Positions 6,483-14,003 of a stretch of DNA of 23,116 bases are shown in pieces. Positions within the stretch are counted from its first letter, which is position 1. Each line of letters opens with the position of its first letter. The notes under the pieces were generated by a model. That model saw only the letters and a program-made list of their open reading frames with translations, had not been told where the DNA came from and did not search any database. The position numbers were made by a program, and so were the translations under genes. Origin of the DNA: TWA4 sp051879195 (GTDB lineage: Bacteria; Bacillota; Clostridia; Lachnospirales; Lachnospiraceae); assembly GCA_051879195.1 (NCBI GenBank), contig JBJELO010000005.1, forward strand, positions 1-23,116. Direction: 5' to 3'.

Positions 6483-8192
6483 TTATTCCACATCGTTCAG
6501 TGCTGCGAAATCTTCTTCACCGGTACGAACCTTTACAACCTTCTGTACTGCATAAACGAAGATCTTGCCATCACCGATATGGCCTGTGTAAAGAGCCTTT
6601 TTAGCTGTTTCAATAACTTTTTCAACAGAAATATTACCAACGATAACCTCGATCTTGATCTTGGGAAGAACGTTGACATCCACTTCAACACCACGGTAAC
6701 GTTCGCCGGCACCCTTCTGGATACCACAGCCCATTACCTGTGTAACGGTCATACCGGTTACACCCAGTTCATTCAATGCATTTTTCAGCTTATCATAACG
6801 GCTAGGCTTTGCAACGATCGTAACTTTGTACATACCTGTTGCAAGTTCTGTATTTTCTGTTCTTACAACCTTAACAGATGCATTCTTCTGTGCTTCGCTG
6901 GCCTTTTCATAGTCATCCTCACCCAGATCGGTATTGGCATTTACTTCCATGCTGGTGGAAAGATCGGTAATGTTGAAGCCTGAGTAAGCACTTACCAGAC
7001 CATGTTCATGGTAATCAAGACCTTCGATTTCAACCTGTGCGGGAACACGAAGACCAACCAGTTTATCGATTACCGTAAAGATAATGAACATTGTAATGGC
7101 AACCCATGCGATTACGGATACAACACCCAGAATCTGAACGCCCAGGAAATGGAATCCGCCGCCGTAGAATAAACCGCTGCCATCTGCTTCAGCAAATAAA
7201 CCTGTTAAAATAGTACCAAGAGCACCACAGACACCGTGTACGGAAATTGCACCAACGGGATCATCAATTTTAATTTTATCAAAGAATTCAACAGAAAGTA
7301 CTACAGCAAAACCTGCACAGACACCAATGATGAAAGCGCCTGTTGTTGTAACCAGGTCACAACCTGCTGTAATTGCAACCAGACCTGCCAGAGCACCGTT
7401 CAGTGACATGGAAACATCGGGTTTCTTATAACGAAGCCATGTAAATACCATAACAACACAGGTTGCAACTGCTGCTGACATGTTGGTGTTCATGAAGATG
7501 CGGCTTGCGGATAACATATCTGCATCGGTACTCATTGCCACGGTACTTGCACCGTTGAAACCGAACCAGCAGAACCACAGGATGAATACACCTAAAGCTG
7601 CAGCTGTCAGATTGTGTCCGGGGATTGCATGTACTTTACCGTTCTTGTCATATTTACCGATACGGGGACCAAGAATGGATGCACCAACGCATGCTGCAGT
7701 ACCACCTACCATATGTACTGCGGTACTTCCGGCGAAATCATGGAAGCCGAGGCTTGATAACCAGCCGCCGCCCCAGATCCAGTGACCGGATACGGGATAT
7801 ACGAAAAGGGAAATCATGGCACTGTATAAGCAGTAAGCCTTGAAATTTGTACGCTCTGCCATGGAACCACTTACGATGGTTGCTGCTGTCGCACAGAAAA
7901 CGGTCTGGAAAATTACATAACACAGTACCGGTAATGATCCAAAATCATAATTGCCGCGGATGAAGGGATCAAATCCGCCGATGAGAGCACCGCTGCCACC
8001 AAACATGATACCAAAACCTACCAGCCAGTAAGCAGGAGTACCGATGGAGAAATCCATTAAGTTCTTCATAATGATATTACCTGTGTTTTTCGCACGGGTC
8101 ATACCTGCCTCACAAAGTGCAAAACCGGCCTGCATAAAGAATACCAATGCGGCACCGATTAAAGTCCAAATAACGTCAACTGATGAATACAT
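6483..8192 (-). CDS. amt: Ammonium transporter fused to a C-terminal PII (GlnB/GlnK-like) domain
   Basis: 569 residues. Residues ~1-400 are an Amt/MEP/Rh ammonium channel with eleven membrane helices. The pore twin histidines are seen as H160 (AVHMVGG) and H319 (SVHGVCGALGT), and 'GFNGAST' is conserved. After a ~50-residue acidic linker, residues ~454-559 form a complete PII domain: beta1 'MYKVTIVAKPSRYDKL', T-loop 'MGCGIQKGAGERYRGVEVDV' with Y499 at the position of the uridylylated Tyr51 of GlnB, 'LPKIKIEVIV', 'GDGKIFVYAV' and a basic end (R556). PII proteins sense 2-oxoglutarate and ATP/ADP and block Amt by inserting the T-loop; here sensor and channel are one chain. Shine-Dalgarno AGGAGG is eight nt before the ATG. 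It is transcribed alone from the promoter at 8293-8320, through a terminator-like hairpin in the leader. Confidence 0.95.
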   Translation of the reverse strand: MYSSVDVIWTLIGAALVFFMQAGFALCEAGMTRAKNTGNIIMKNLMDFSIGTPAYWLVGFGIMFGGSGALIGGFDPFIRGNYDFGSLPVLCYVIFQTVFCATAATIVSGSMAERTNFKAYCLYSAMISLFVYPVSGHWIWGGGWLSSLGFHDFAGSTAVHMVGGTAACVGASILGPRIGKYDKNGKVHAIPGHNLTAAALGVFILWFCWFGFNGASTVAMSTDADMLSASRIFMNTNMSAAVATCVVMVFTWLRYKKPDVSMSLNGALAGLVAITAGCDLVTTTGAFIIGVCAGFAVVLSVEFFDKIKIDDPVGAISVHGVCGALGTILTGLFAEADGSGLFYGGGFHFLGVQILGVVSVIAWVAITMFIIFTVIDKLVGLRVPAQVEIEGLDYHEHGLVSAYSGFNITDLSTSMEVNANTDLGEDDYEKASEAQKNASVKVVRTENTELATGMYKVTIVAKPSRYDKLKNALNELGVTGMTVTQVMGCGIQKGAGERYRGVEVDVNVLPKIKIEVIVGNISVEKVIETAKKALYTGHIGDGKIFVYAVQKVVKVRTGEEDFAALNDVE

Positions 8193-8242
8193 AGACTGAA
8201 CCTCCTCTTAATCATCTCAGAATTTGTTCTTTCTATTCCCGG

Positions 8243-8281
8243 AAAAAGAAAAAGGCGCCGAGGTTTTTCCTCAGCGCCTTT
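8243..8281 (-). terminator. Terminator-type hairpin at the very 5' end of the amt transcript (candidate attenuator)
   Basis: On the minus strand AAAGGCGCTGAGG and CCTCGGCGCCTTT form a 13-bp stem (one G-U) with a 5-nt loop, followed by TTTCTTTTT. It starts only ~5-8 nt downstream of the expected transcription start of the amt promoter (-10 at 8298-8293) and ends ~50 nt before the amt start. It cannot be a simple terminator of the previous gene, because the amt promoter lies upstream of it; read-through or antitermination seems necessary for amt expression. Confidence 0.75.
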
Positions 8282-8292
8282 GCTTGTAACGA

Positions 8293-8320
8293 ATTATAGC
8301 ACGAAATTATGATTTGTCAA
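8293..8320 (-). promoter_or_regulatory. Sigma-A promoter of amt
   Basis: On the minus strand TTGACA (8320-8315), 16-nt spacer, TATAAT (8298-8293). Both hexamers match consensus. Expected start of transcription is near 8287-8285. Confidence 0.85.
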
Positions 8321-8358
8321 CAGTTTTTTCAAAAAAAACGATTTTTTCTTTCGGACAT

Positions 8359-8388
8359 GGCAGAACTCCTGTCAGGAGAAAAGCTGCC
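8359..8388 (-). terminator. Possible weak terminator of the DUF975 gene
   Basis: A hairpin with GGCAG/CTGCC outer and CTCCT/AGGAG inner stems lies 17 nt past the DUF975 stop. An alternative pairing GCAGAAC/GTTCTGC overlaps it. No T-run follows directly on the minus strand; a T8 run comes only ~20 nt later, so the call is tentative. Confidence 0.35.
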
Positions 8389-8404
8389 TCTGTTCTGCAG
8401 ATTT

Positions 8405-9220
8405 TCAATACTGATGCTGTTCTCTTCCGGGCTTCAATTCCAGATAAAGCTCCGCGTTGGTTGCGTATACGTAAGGGTTCGTCCAGAAAATACCCACGAT
8501 GCCAAATGTGATGCCGCTGAGTATCTGCCAGCCGATAAAGGACAGATCCAGCACAAACGCATTCCATTTCTCACCCTGCATCATATCTTTGCTTAGCTGA
8601 AATGCCTCTTTGCGGTCCATATCCGGATTCTCCGCGAGAATATAGGGAATCATGCGGTATTCATAGCTCTTGATGATCCCCGGGATAATAAACAGAAATG
8701 TCCAGAGTACCGTATACAGGTTTCGCAGAAACAGAGTCAGCACAATATTCATATAGCCGCCGCTCTGGAAAGCAAAAAACAGCTTGCCGGGACCCGGCTG
8801 CTGCTCCGAATCTGCCGCATTGTCAAGAAAGAAGCTGCAGCCGCCCACTTCAATGGGGTTGCATACAAAAATACCGATTGCCACTGCCGCAGCCATAATA
8901 ATCAGAATCAGGCCGATACCCAGCGTAGCGAGCAGACCGCCTGCGGAATCCAGAATCCCGGATGATGAAGATACATTACCCTCCTCATAAATCATGTAAC
9001 CATCTTCCGAATATACATCCTCATCCTCCAGCAGTACGTCCGGACTTAAATCCAGCCCGCCGGTAACCGCATTCTGCGTATTGGATGTTGAATATTTATT
9101 GGTTACCGTAGAGACACCATCCACCAGAATCGCCAGAACCAGAGCCACCAGAACACACTTCCAGTAATTTCGTTTAAACGACAGTTTTGCCCTGCTTTTC
9201 AGTTCTCCTCTTGTCCACAT
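8405..9220 (-). CDS. DUF975 family membrane protein
   Basis: 271 residues from ATG 9220, beginning 'MWTRGELKSRAKLSFKRNYWK', the usual DUF975 opening, followed by a first membrane helix. A long acidic/Ser-rich extracytoplasmic loop with 'DEDVYSEDGYMIYEEG' follows, then about five further hydrophobic segments. 'IPGIIKSYEYRMIPYILAENPDM', 'AFQLSKDMMQGEKW' and 'GWQILSGITFGIVGIFWTNPY' are family-typical. DUF975 proteins are common in Firmicutes and their function is not established. AGAGGG lies seven nt before the chosen start; the longer frame to 9304 adds 28 residues in front of the conserved N-terminus and is rejected. It is divergent from the permease gene at 9569 and has its own weak promoter. 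Confidence 0.87.
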   Translation of the reverse strand: MWTRGELKSRAKLSFKRNYWKCVLVALVLAILVDGVSTVTNKYSTSNTQNAVTGGLDLSPDVLLEDEDVYSEDGYMIYEEGNVSSSSGILDSAGGLLATLGIGLILIIMAAAVAIGIFVCNPIEVGGCSFFLDNAADSEQQPGPGKLFFAFQSGGYMNIVLTLFLRNLYTVLWTFLFIIPGIIKSYEYRMIPYILAENPDMDRKEAFQLSKDMMQGEKWNAFVLDLSFIGWQILSGITFGIVGIFWTNPYVYATNAELYLELKPGREQHQY

Positions 9221-9311
9221 ATCAATCCCTCTCTTCCTTTCGTTGGTAAAATATATCCTGCAGCTGTTCAGACACAGGGATATATGGCCGGCAGCTGCAA
9301 TCATTTATATA

Positions 9312-9340
9312 AATATAGCACAGGTCTGCAGCAAATACAA
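9312..9340 (-). promoter_or_regulatory. Probable promoter of the DUF975 gene
   Basis: On the minus strand TTGTAT (9340-9335), 17 nt, TATATT (9317-9312). The -10 is close to consensus and the -35 is partial. It is ~90 nt upstream of the ATG. Confidence 0.5.
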
Positions 9341-9464
9341 ATTTTTGCCGCAATTCTTTGTTTTGCCGGATTCAAAAAGAAACCTTTCTGCGGAGGCCAT
9401 GCATAAATCATGCCACTGTGCAGCTTTGCACAAAGCAAAATGATACACTTATGCCCCAGTACCG

Positions 9465-9493
9465 TTGAGTTATTTGTAAAATTCCCATATAAT
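9465..9493 (+). promoter_or_regulatory. Sigma-A promoter of the permease operon
   Basis: TTGAGT (9465-9470), 17 nt, TATAAT (9488-9493), with transcription expected to begin near 9500. A perfect 14-nt palindrome AAAAACGCGTTTTT (9504-9517) lies just downstream of the expected start, and a 16-nt inverted repeat (9417-9432) lies ~33 nt before the -35 box. Both are plausible regulator sites, perhaps for the PucR-type protein encoded in the same block. Confidence 0.75.
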
Positions 9494-9568
9494 TTCAAAT
9501 AACAAAAACGCGTTTTTAGTAAATCTGCATTAAAATACATTCTACATTCAAGATTAAAGGAGACTAAG

Positions 9569-11026
9569 ATGAAAGCAAATAAAACTTATTTAAACTGTGT
9601 CATTGCACTGGCACTGCTTCTTCTGATTATGTTGTTCCTTCCTGAAGGAAATGGTCTGACTGCGGAAGGTGTTCGTCTTCTGGCTATTCTGATTCCCACC
9701 ATCTATCTGTGGATTACGGTCGGCACCGACTGGGTCAGCCTTCTGGCACTGGGCGCGCTGGTTATGACCGGAGTTATGTCCAACGGCAAAAACTATTACG
9801 CTGACGTATACGCCGGTTCCATGGGTAACTTTATCATCATCACCGTTATTTCCTGTATGGCACTCAGCGCCGTATTGAGCCAGACCGGCGTCATTACCAA
9901 AATTGCCAACTGGTTCATTACAAGAAAAGCCTGCCAGGGACATCCCTACACGTTCCTCTCCATGTTCATTCTGTCCTTTTTTGTAATCGGTACCTTCATG
10001 GAAGCCACCGCTGTTACGATTATGTACATCAACCTGGCAACGGAAATCTGTGAAAAACTGGGCTACAAAAAGGGCGATAAATTCTACACCGTCATGATGT
10101 GCGGCATCTACTGGGGAAATGCTGTCGTAAGCGCCGGTTCTCCCATTTCACATGTACTTCCGCTCCTGCTGATCGCTGCTGCCGCTCCTGCACTGGGCGT
10201 TACAATTTCTTTCGGTCAGTGGCTGATGGTCGGCATTCCCTTTGAAATTATTTCCTACATCATCCTGATGCTGATCATCCGCTTTATCTGGAAGCCGGAA
10301 ACCGACAAATTCAGCGCTTATGATGTGGAAGCCATGAAGAAAGCCAATCCGCCTCTGTCCAGAGAAGGTAAAATCACAACAATCATCTTTATCCTTGTTG
10401 TTGTTGCATGGCTGTTCCCTCAGTTCGGTTCTTCCATGGCTCCCGGCCTGACCGGTTATCTCAACCAGATCGGCGCCTGTGTTCCTCCGATTCTGGCCCT
10501 TGCACTGGTCTGCATCATCCATGTGGATGGCAAACCCATCGCCAGATTCCCCGAGCTCGTTAAGACGATTCCCATGGGACTGCTGATCTTTACAGCAACC
10601 GTAACGGTACTGGGGGCAGCTGTTAATCTGGAAAACTGCGGCATCAGCACATGGCTTTACAACCTGCTGTCACCGGTTCTGGAAGGACTTCCGACTCTGG
10701 CGATCATGGCAATTCTGGTTCTCGGCGGTATGATCATTACACAGTTCATGTCCAACACGGTTACCATGTACCTGATCTATGCCATTGCCATCTCCCTGCT
10801 GGCATCAACCGGAATCAATATGCCCGCATTCGTTATCGTCATCGGTCTTGGCGCCATGATCGGTATTCTGACACCTGCCGCTGCAGTTCCCGCACCGCTG
10901 TTCTTTGGTCCGGAACACATTACAGTACAGGGGACGATGAAATATGCACTGATTTACCTGCTGTTAACCTTCGTCAGCATTATGGTCATTATCTGGCCGA
11001 TTGCCAACATGCTGATTCAATTTTAG
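9569..11026 (+). CDS. SLC13/DASS-like anion (carboxylate) permease
   Basis: 485 residues, about eleven to twelve membrane helices in two halves, in the ion-transporter superfamily that includes SLC13/DASS and CitM-type symporters. The second-half signature S395-N396-T397 (QFMSNTVTMYLI) is present. At the equivalent place in the first half the SNT motif is replaced by E145-A146-T147 (TFMEATAVTIMYINL), so substrate or cation coupling may be unusual. 'WGNAVVSAGSPISHVLPLLL' and 'PAAAVPAPLFFGPEH' are conserved-looking loop elements. Such carriers take up di- or tricarboxylates, sulfate or other anions; the substrate is unknown here. AAAGGAG lies six nt before the ATG. It is first in a plus-strand block with a UroD-fold enzyme and a PucR-type regulator. 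Its last 27 nt are duplicated in tandem after the stop codon. Confidence 0.8.
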   Translation: MKANKTYLNCVIALALLLLIMLFLPEGNGLTAEGVRLLAILIPTIYLWITVGTDWVSLLALGALVMTGVMSNGKNYYADVYAGSMGNFIIITVISCMALSAVLSQTGVITKIANWFITRKACQGHPYTFLSMFILSFFVIGTFMEATAVTIMYINLATEICEKLGYKKGDKFYTVMMCGIYWGNAVVSAGSPISHVLPLLLIAAAAPALGVTISFGQWLMVGIPFEIISYIILMLIIRFIWKPETDKFSAYDVEAMKKANPPLSREGKITTIIFILVVVAWLFPQFGSSMAPGLTGYLNQIGACVPPILALALVCIIHVDGKPIARFPELVKTIPMGLLIFTATVTVLGAAVNLENCGISTWLYNLLSPVLEGLPTLAIMAILVLGGMIITQFMSNTVTMYLIYAIAISLLASTGINMPAFVIVIGLGAMIGILTPAAAVPAPLFFGPEHITVQGTMKYALIYLLLTFVSIMVIIWPIANMLIQF

Positions 11027-11053
11027 ATTACCAACATGTTGATTCAATTTTAA
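11000..11053 (+). repeat. 27-nt tandem duplication spanning the permease stop codon
   Basis: Copy 1 (11000-11026) encodes the last eight residues, INAMLIQF-like (I-A-N-M-L-I-Q-F), plus TAG. Copy 2 (11027-11053) would encode ITNMLIQF plus TAA in the same frame. They differ at three positions, all transitions (24/27 identical). Read-through of the TAG would add only eight codons before TAA. Confidence 0.95.
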
Positions 11054-11187
11054 CCCGATGATATAGACATGCAGAGTTACTGTTCAGAGCCAGCCTCGAA
11101 AACACTGCGTGTTTCCCCGGTGCGGCGTATCCGCTAAACAGATTTACAAAAAAACATATTTATATTAAACTGGAAAGGAAAATAATT
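11054..11187 (+). other. Intergenic region between permease and UroD-like gene
   Basis: 134 nt without a gene. It has two small hairpins, AAACAC-TGC-GTGTTT (around 11098-11114) and GCGG-CGTAT-CCGC, but no T-run right after them. An A/T-rich stretch then leads to the next ribosome site. No convincing promoter, so the genes are probably co-transcribed, perhaps with RNA processing or partial termination here. Confidence 0.4.
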
Positions 11188-12168
11188 ATGCTTACTCCCA
11201 AAGAAAATCTCATGAAACTGTTCCAGCATGAAGAAACCGAATATCTCCCTCTTATGGGTGAAGGAATCATCAACAATGTCCCTGTAAACGGCTATCAGGA
11301 AAGACCGTTCGGCGGAAAAGGCGGACAGGACTGGTTCGGCGTTCACTGGTTCTGGAAAGAAGGCGAACCGGCTCCCATGCCTGTAGCACCTTATCTTCTG
11401 GAAGATGTCTGTGACTGGAGAGAAGTGGTTCAGTTCCCCGATCTGGACGCAATTGACTGGAAACACGCTGCCGAAATCGACAGAATTCCCGCTTTTGACC
11501 GTGAAAACAATCTTCTCTATCAGATGATCCACAACGGAATTGTGGAAAGATTTCAGACTCTGATGGGATTTGAAGATGCTTTATGCGCACTGCTCACCGA
11601 CCCGGAAGAAGTAGCCGAGTTATTCGATGCTCTGGCCGATTACAAATGCAAACTGATCGACAAAATTGCCGAATATTACAAACCGGATGTGATCTGCTAC
11701 CATGATGACTGGGGAACCCAGAGAGGACTGTTCTTCTCCCCTGACACCTGGCGCTCCCTGATCAAGGAACCCACCAGGAAAATTGTTGAACATGTACACA
11801 GCAAAGGAATCAAATTCGACCTGCACTGCTGCGGCCTGATTAAAGATCTGGTTCCCGAAATCGTTGATGATCTGAAAGTGGATGCTTTAAACATCATGTC
11901 CATCAACAACATTCCGGAACTGAAAAAAATCACCGGCAATAAGGTGGTCTACGATGTATATCTGGATACTCAGAAATACGATGTTATGGATGCTGCCGGC
12001 ACTTTAACAGAGGAAAAACTTCGTCAGGGCATTCATGATGAGATCATCGCCAATGCTCAGGGCGGCTGCTATCTTCCCGTATTGCTTCTGGTCCGCCCCG
12101 AATGGCAGGAGATCATTACCGACGAAATCAGAAAATGCAGAGAAGAACTTCTGGAAATGAATAGATAA
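11188..12168 (+). CDS. UroD-fold methyltransferase-like protein (MtaA/CmuA type)
   Basis: 326 residues with a uroporphyrinogen decarboxylase-type (beta/alpha)8 fold. The putative zinc ligands of MtaA/MtbA/CmuA-type corrinoid methyltransferases can be seen: H213 and C215 in 'FDLHCCGLI', then C294 in 'AQGGCYLPV', spaced 79 residues as in the HxC...C pattern of that group. 'CYHDDWGTQRGLFFSPDTWR' (~170-189) is also typical of these non-heme UroD relatives. By family knowledge such enzymes move methyl groups between a corrinoid protein, a methylated substrate and a carrier such as CoM or tetrahydrofolate. No corrinoid protein is encoded within the window. AAAGGA lies about eight nt before the ATG. 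Position after a permease and before a regulator suggests use of an imported compound. Heme biosynthesis (HemE) is unlikely. Confidence 0.8.
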   Translation: MLTPKENLMKLFQHEETEYLPLMGEGIINNVPVNGYQERPFGGKGGQDWFGVHWFWKEGEPAPMPVAPYLLEDVCDWREVVQFPDLDAIDWKHAAEIDRIPAFDRENNLLYQMIHNGIVERFQTLMGFEDALCALLTDPEEVAELFDALADYKCKLIDKIAEYYKPDVICYHDDWGTQRGLFFSPDTWRSLIKEPTRKIVEHVHSKGIKFDLHCCGLIKDLVPEIVDDLKVDALNIMSINNIPELKKITGNKVVYDVYLDTQKYDVMDAAGTLTEEKLRQGIHDEIIANAQGGCYLPVLLLVRPEWQEIITDEIRKCREELLEMNR

Positions 12169-12203
12169 CACGGCTGACAACCGGCAGGAAGGAGCGAACT
12201 GCA

Positions 12204-13832
12204 ATGAAATTATCTTTACTTTTGATTTACGAAAATCTTTCTGCCGGAAAAACACCGGAAATGGAAAATGATATTTCTCAGGAAACGGAATTCCCGTTTC
12301 CTGAGAAAATCCTGTCATCGGTATCATCTGAAAAAATCACGTTAAAAATGGAAAAAGCTCCCGGCATCTTTTTCGGCAGCTTCCGCATTCTTCCACCGGC
12401 ATCCTGCTTTCCTGCCGAACCCGATGTCCTGTATATCGATCTGAACGAATGCGCCGAAGGCTATGATGCCGGACAGCTGTCGGACATTCCTCTTGTGGCC
12501 TGCGAAACGCCGCATACTTCAGTCATCAGAAACGGACTTCTGACCAGCCAGGGCAGCCTGAATTCCGTTTTCACTTCCATCCTCAAAATCTTCGAACAGT
12601 TTCAGAAATGGGATGATCTGGTGAAGATGAAACTGATTGAAGGGAATGATCTGCAGGAAATTTTTAATCTCAGTTCCATGGTTACACCGGATACGGTTTA
12701 TCTGACTGATGTAAGCATGAAAATGTATGTCCACTCCACTCCTACGCTGATGGATGATATCAGTGCTATCTGGCGTTATCAGACCTGTTACGGATATATG
12801 CCGATCCATATTATGAATCAGCTGATTACCAGCGGAGAACTGGATAAGATCAATCAATACCGGAATGCTTTTACCCTGGATACAAAAACGTTCAATCTTC
12901 CGTATACATGTAAGAATATTTTCTCAGCAAATACACTGAAAGCACATATTTTTATTGTCAGCATTTACTCTAAACCGACGCAGACCCATAAGGAAATTGC
13001 AGAAGAGCTGGGCATTCTGCTGGCTCCCCGCATTTGCAGCAGTCCCTTTTTCTCCGCCCGCGCAGGAAAAGTATATGAGAATTTTTTCCAGGATATCCTG
13101 CACCGGCGTGTAACCAATACCATACTGATTCAGCAGCAGATTGCTATTTTCGACTGGCATATCAACGACACCTATTTCGTTCTTGTAGTCGACGTCACAG
13201 ACCAGCCGATCGACCGGATCCAGCTTCTGATCAATTACTTTGACGACAGCACAAATGACTGCAAAGCATTTGAAAACGGAAACCGCATTATCTGCATCTG
13301 CCATATGAAATCGCCCCAGAATAAGGCTCAATTTTCCGAAAAAATCAGCGAACTTTTAATGAAGATGAATCTGAAAGGCGCGCTGAGCAAAACCTTTACC
13401 AATTTCTGTGACATGGATCTCTATTACCGGCAGGCAGTGACGATTCTGCGTTTCTGCACCGGAAATGAGCCGAAACGGTATCTGTTTCTGCAGGAAGAAT
13501 TCGGATTATACGGCATTTTCAATGCGGCCCTTGAATCCCATAATGCTTACGAATTATGCCATCCCGACATCATTGCCCTCTATGAGTTTGACAGGAAAAA
13601 TGACACCGAATACCTGAAAACCCTGTATCAGTATCTTCTCTGTGACCGCAATGCGGTAAAAGCCGCCAAAAATCTGTATATCCACCGCAACACCATGTCA
13701 TATCGTCTTCAGAAGCTGAAAACCATGATCTCATTTGATGAGGAAGATCCCCTCAGCAGATTTTACATCCTGAATTCCATCTCTCTGCTGAAATATCAGC
13801 TGAAGCGGCCGGACGAATTTCAGGAGAATTAA
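12204..13832 (+). CDS. PucR/CdaR-family transcriptional regulator
   Basis: 542 residues. The C-terminal ~70 residues hold the PucR-type helix-turn-helix: 'LLCDRNAVKAAKNLYIHRNT' followed by 'MSYRLQKLKTM' (about 470-510), where the H-R-N-T segment at 494-497 is the hallmark. This is followed by the usual 'FYILNSISLLKYQL' end helix. The large N-terminal part (1-450) is probably a ligand-sensing region; I do not recognise a named sensor domain at its front. Such proteins typically activate catabolic or uptake genes in response to the substrate, so it likely controls the permease and UroD-like genes just upstream. AAGGAG lies nine nt before the ATG, 35 nt after the previous stop. A perfect 15-bp inverted repeat lies within codons ~24-35. 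The gene ends at a bidirectional terminator. Confidence 0.85.
   Translation: MKLSLLLIYENLSAGKTPEMENDISQETEFPFPEKILSSVSSEKITLKMEKAPGIFFGSFRILPPASCFPAEPDVLYIDLNECAEGYDAGQLSDIPLVACETPHTSVIRNGLLTSQGSLNSVFTSILKIFEQFQKWDDLVKMKLIEGNDLQEIFNLSSMVTPDTVYLTDVSMKMYVHSTPTLMDDISAIWRYQTCYGYMPIHIMNQLITSGELDKINQYRNAFTLDTKTFNLPYTCKNIFSANTLKAHIFIVSIYSKPTQTHKEIAEELGILLAPRICSSPFFSARAGKVYENFFQDILHRRVTNTILIQQQIAIFDWHINDTYFVLVVDVTDQPIDRIQLLINYFDDSTNDCKAFENGNRIICICHMKSPQNKAQFSEKISELLMKMNLKGALSKTFTNFCDMDLYYRQAVTILRFCTGNEPKRYLFLQEEFGLYGIFNAALESHNAYELCHPDIIALYEFDRKNDTEYLKTLYQYLLCDRNAVKAAKNLYIHRNTMSYRLQKLKTMISFDEEDPLSRFYILNSISLLKYQLKRPDEFQEN
12274..12308. repeat. Perfect 15-bp inverted repeat inside the start of the PucR-type gene
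   Basis: Arms TTTCTCAGGAAACGG (12274-12288) and CCGTTTCCTGAGAAA (12294-12308) are exact reverse complements around a 5-nt loop (AATTC). It lies ~70 nt after the start codon. No T-run follows on either strand, so it is not a standard terminator. It could be an mRNA hairpin affecting expression or a DNA operator for autoregulation. Confidence 0.9.
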
Positions 13833-13937
13833 AACTGCCGGCTTGCGCCCTTCCTGGTGGTATGAAAACCGCTGATAATATACACTGGTTTGTAGATGCA
13901 GAATCAACCTGCGATGGTGAAAACCTGAAATATAAAG

Positions 13938-13965
13938 GCCTGCAGCGGGAATTCCTGCTGCAGGC
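13938..13965. terminator. Bidirectional terminator between convergent genes
   Basis: A 28-nt near-palindrome (GCCTGCAGC arms and GGAATTCC centre, one mismatched pair) lies between the PucR-type gene (+) and the small membrane-protein gene (-). On the minus strand it is followed by CTTTATATTT; on the plus strand by a T-containing stretch (TGTCTTCACTTT). Confidence 0.7.
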
Positions 13966-14003
13966 TGTCTTCACTTTATCGAAGCTCTGAACCGTTGCAA
14001 ATA

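Larger units (their letters stand above)
9221..9568. other. 348-nt divergent intergenic region between DUF975 gene and permease gene
   Basis: No credible gene here. It carries a weak minus-strand promoter (9312-9340), a strong plus-strand promoter (9465-9493), and a long-loop inverted repeat TGCAGCTG/CAGCTGCA (9259-9266 and 9292-9299) in the DUF975 leader. Two compact palindromes flank the plus-strand promoter: TGTGCA-GCTT-TGCACA (9417-9432) and AAAAACGCGTTTTT (9504-9517). Those two are candidate operators. Confidence 0.7.

Noticed and set aside
11188..12168. HemE (uroporphyrinogen decarboxylase of heme synthesis)
   Set aside because: Has the HxC...C zinc-ligand pattern of methyltransferase relatives, lacks the usual HemE N-terminal motif, and no other heme genes are near.
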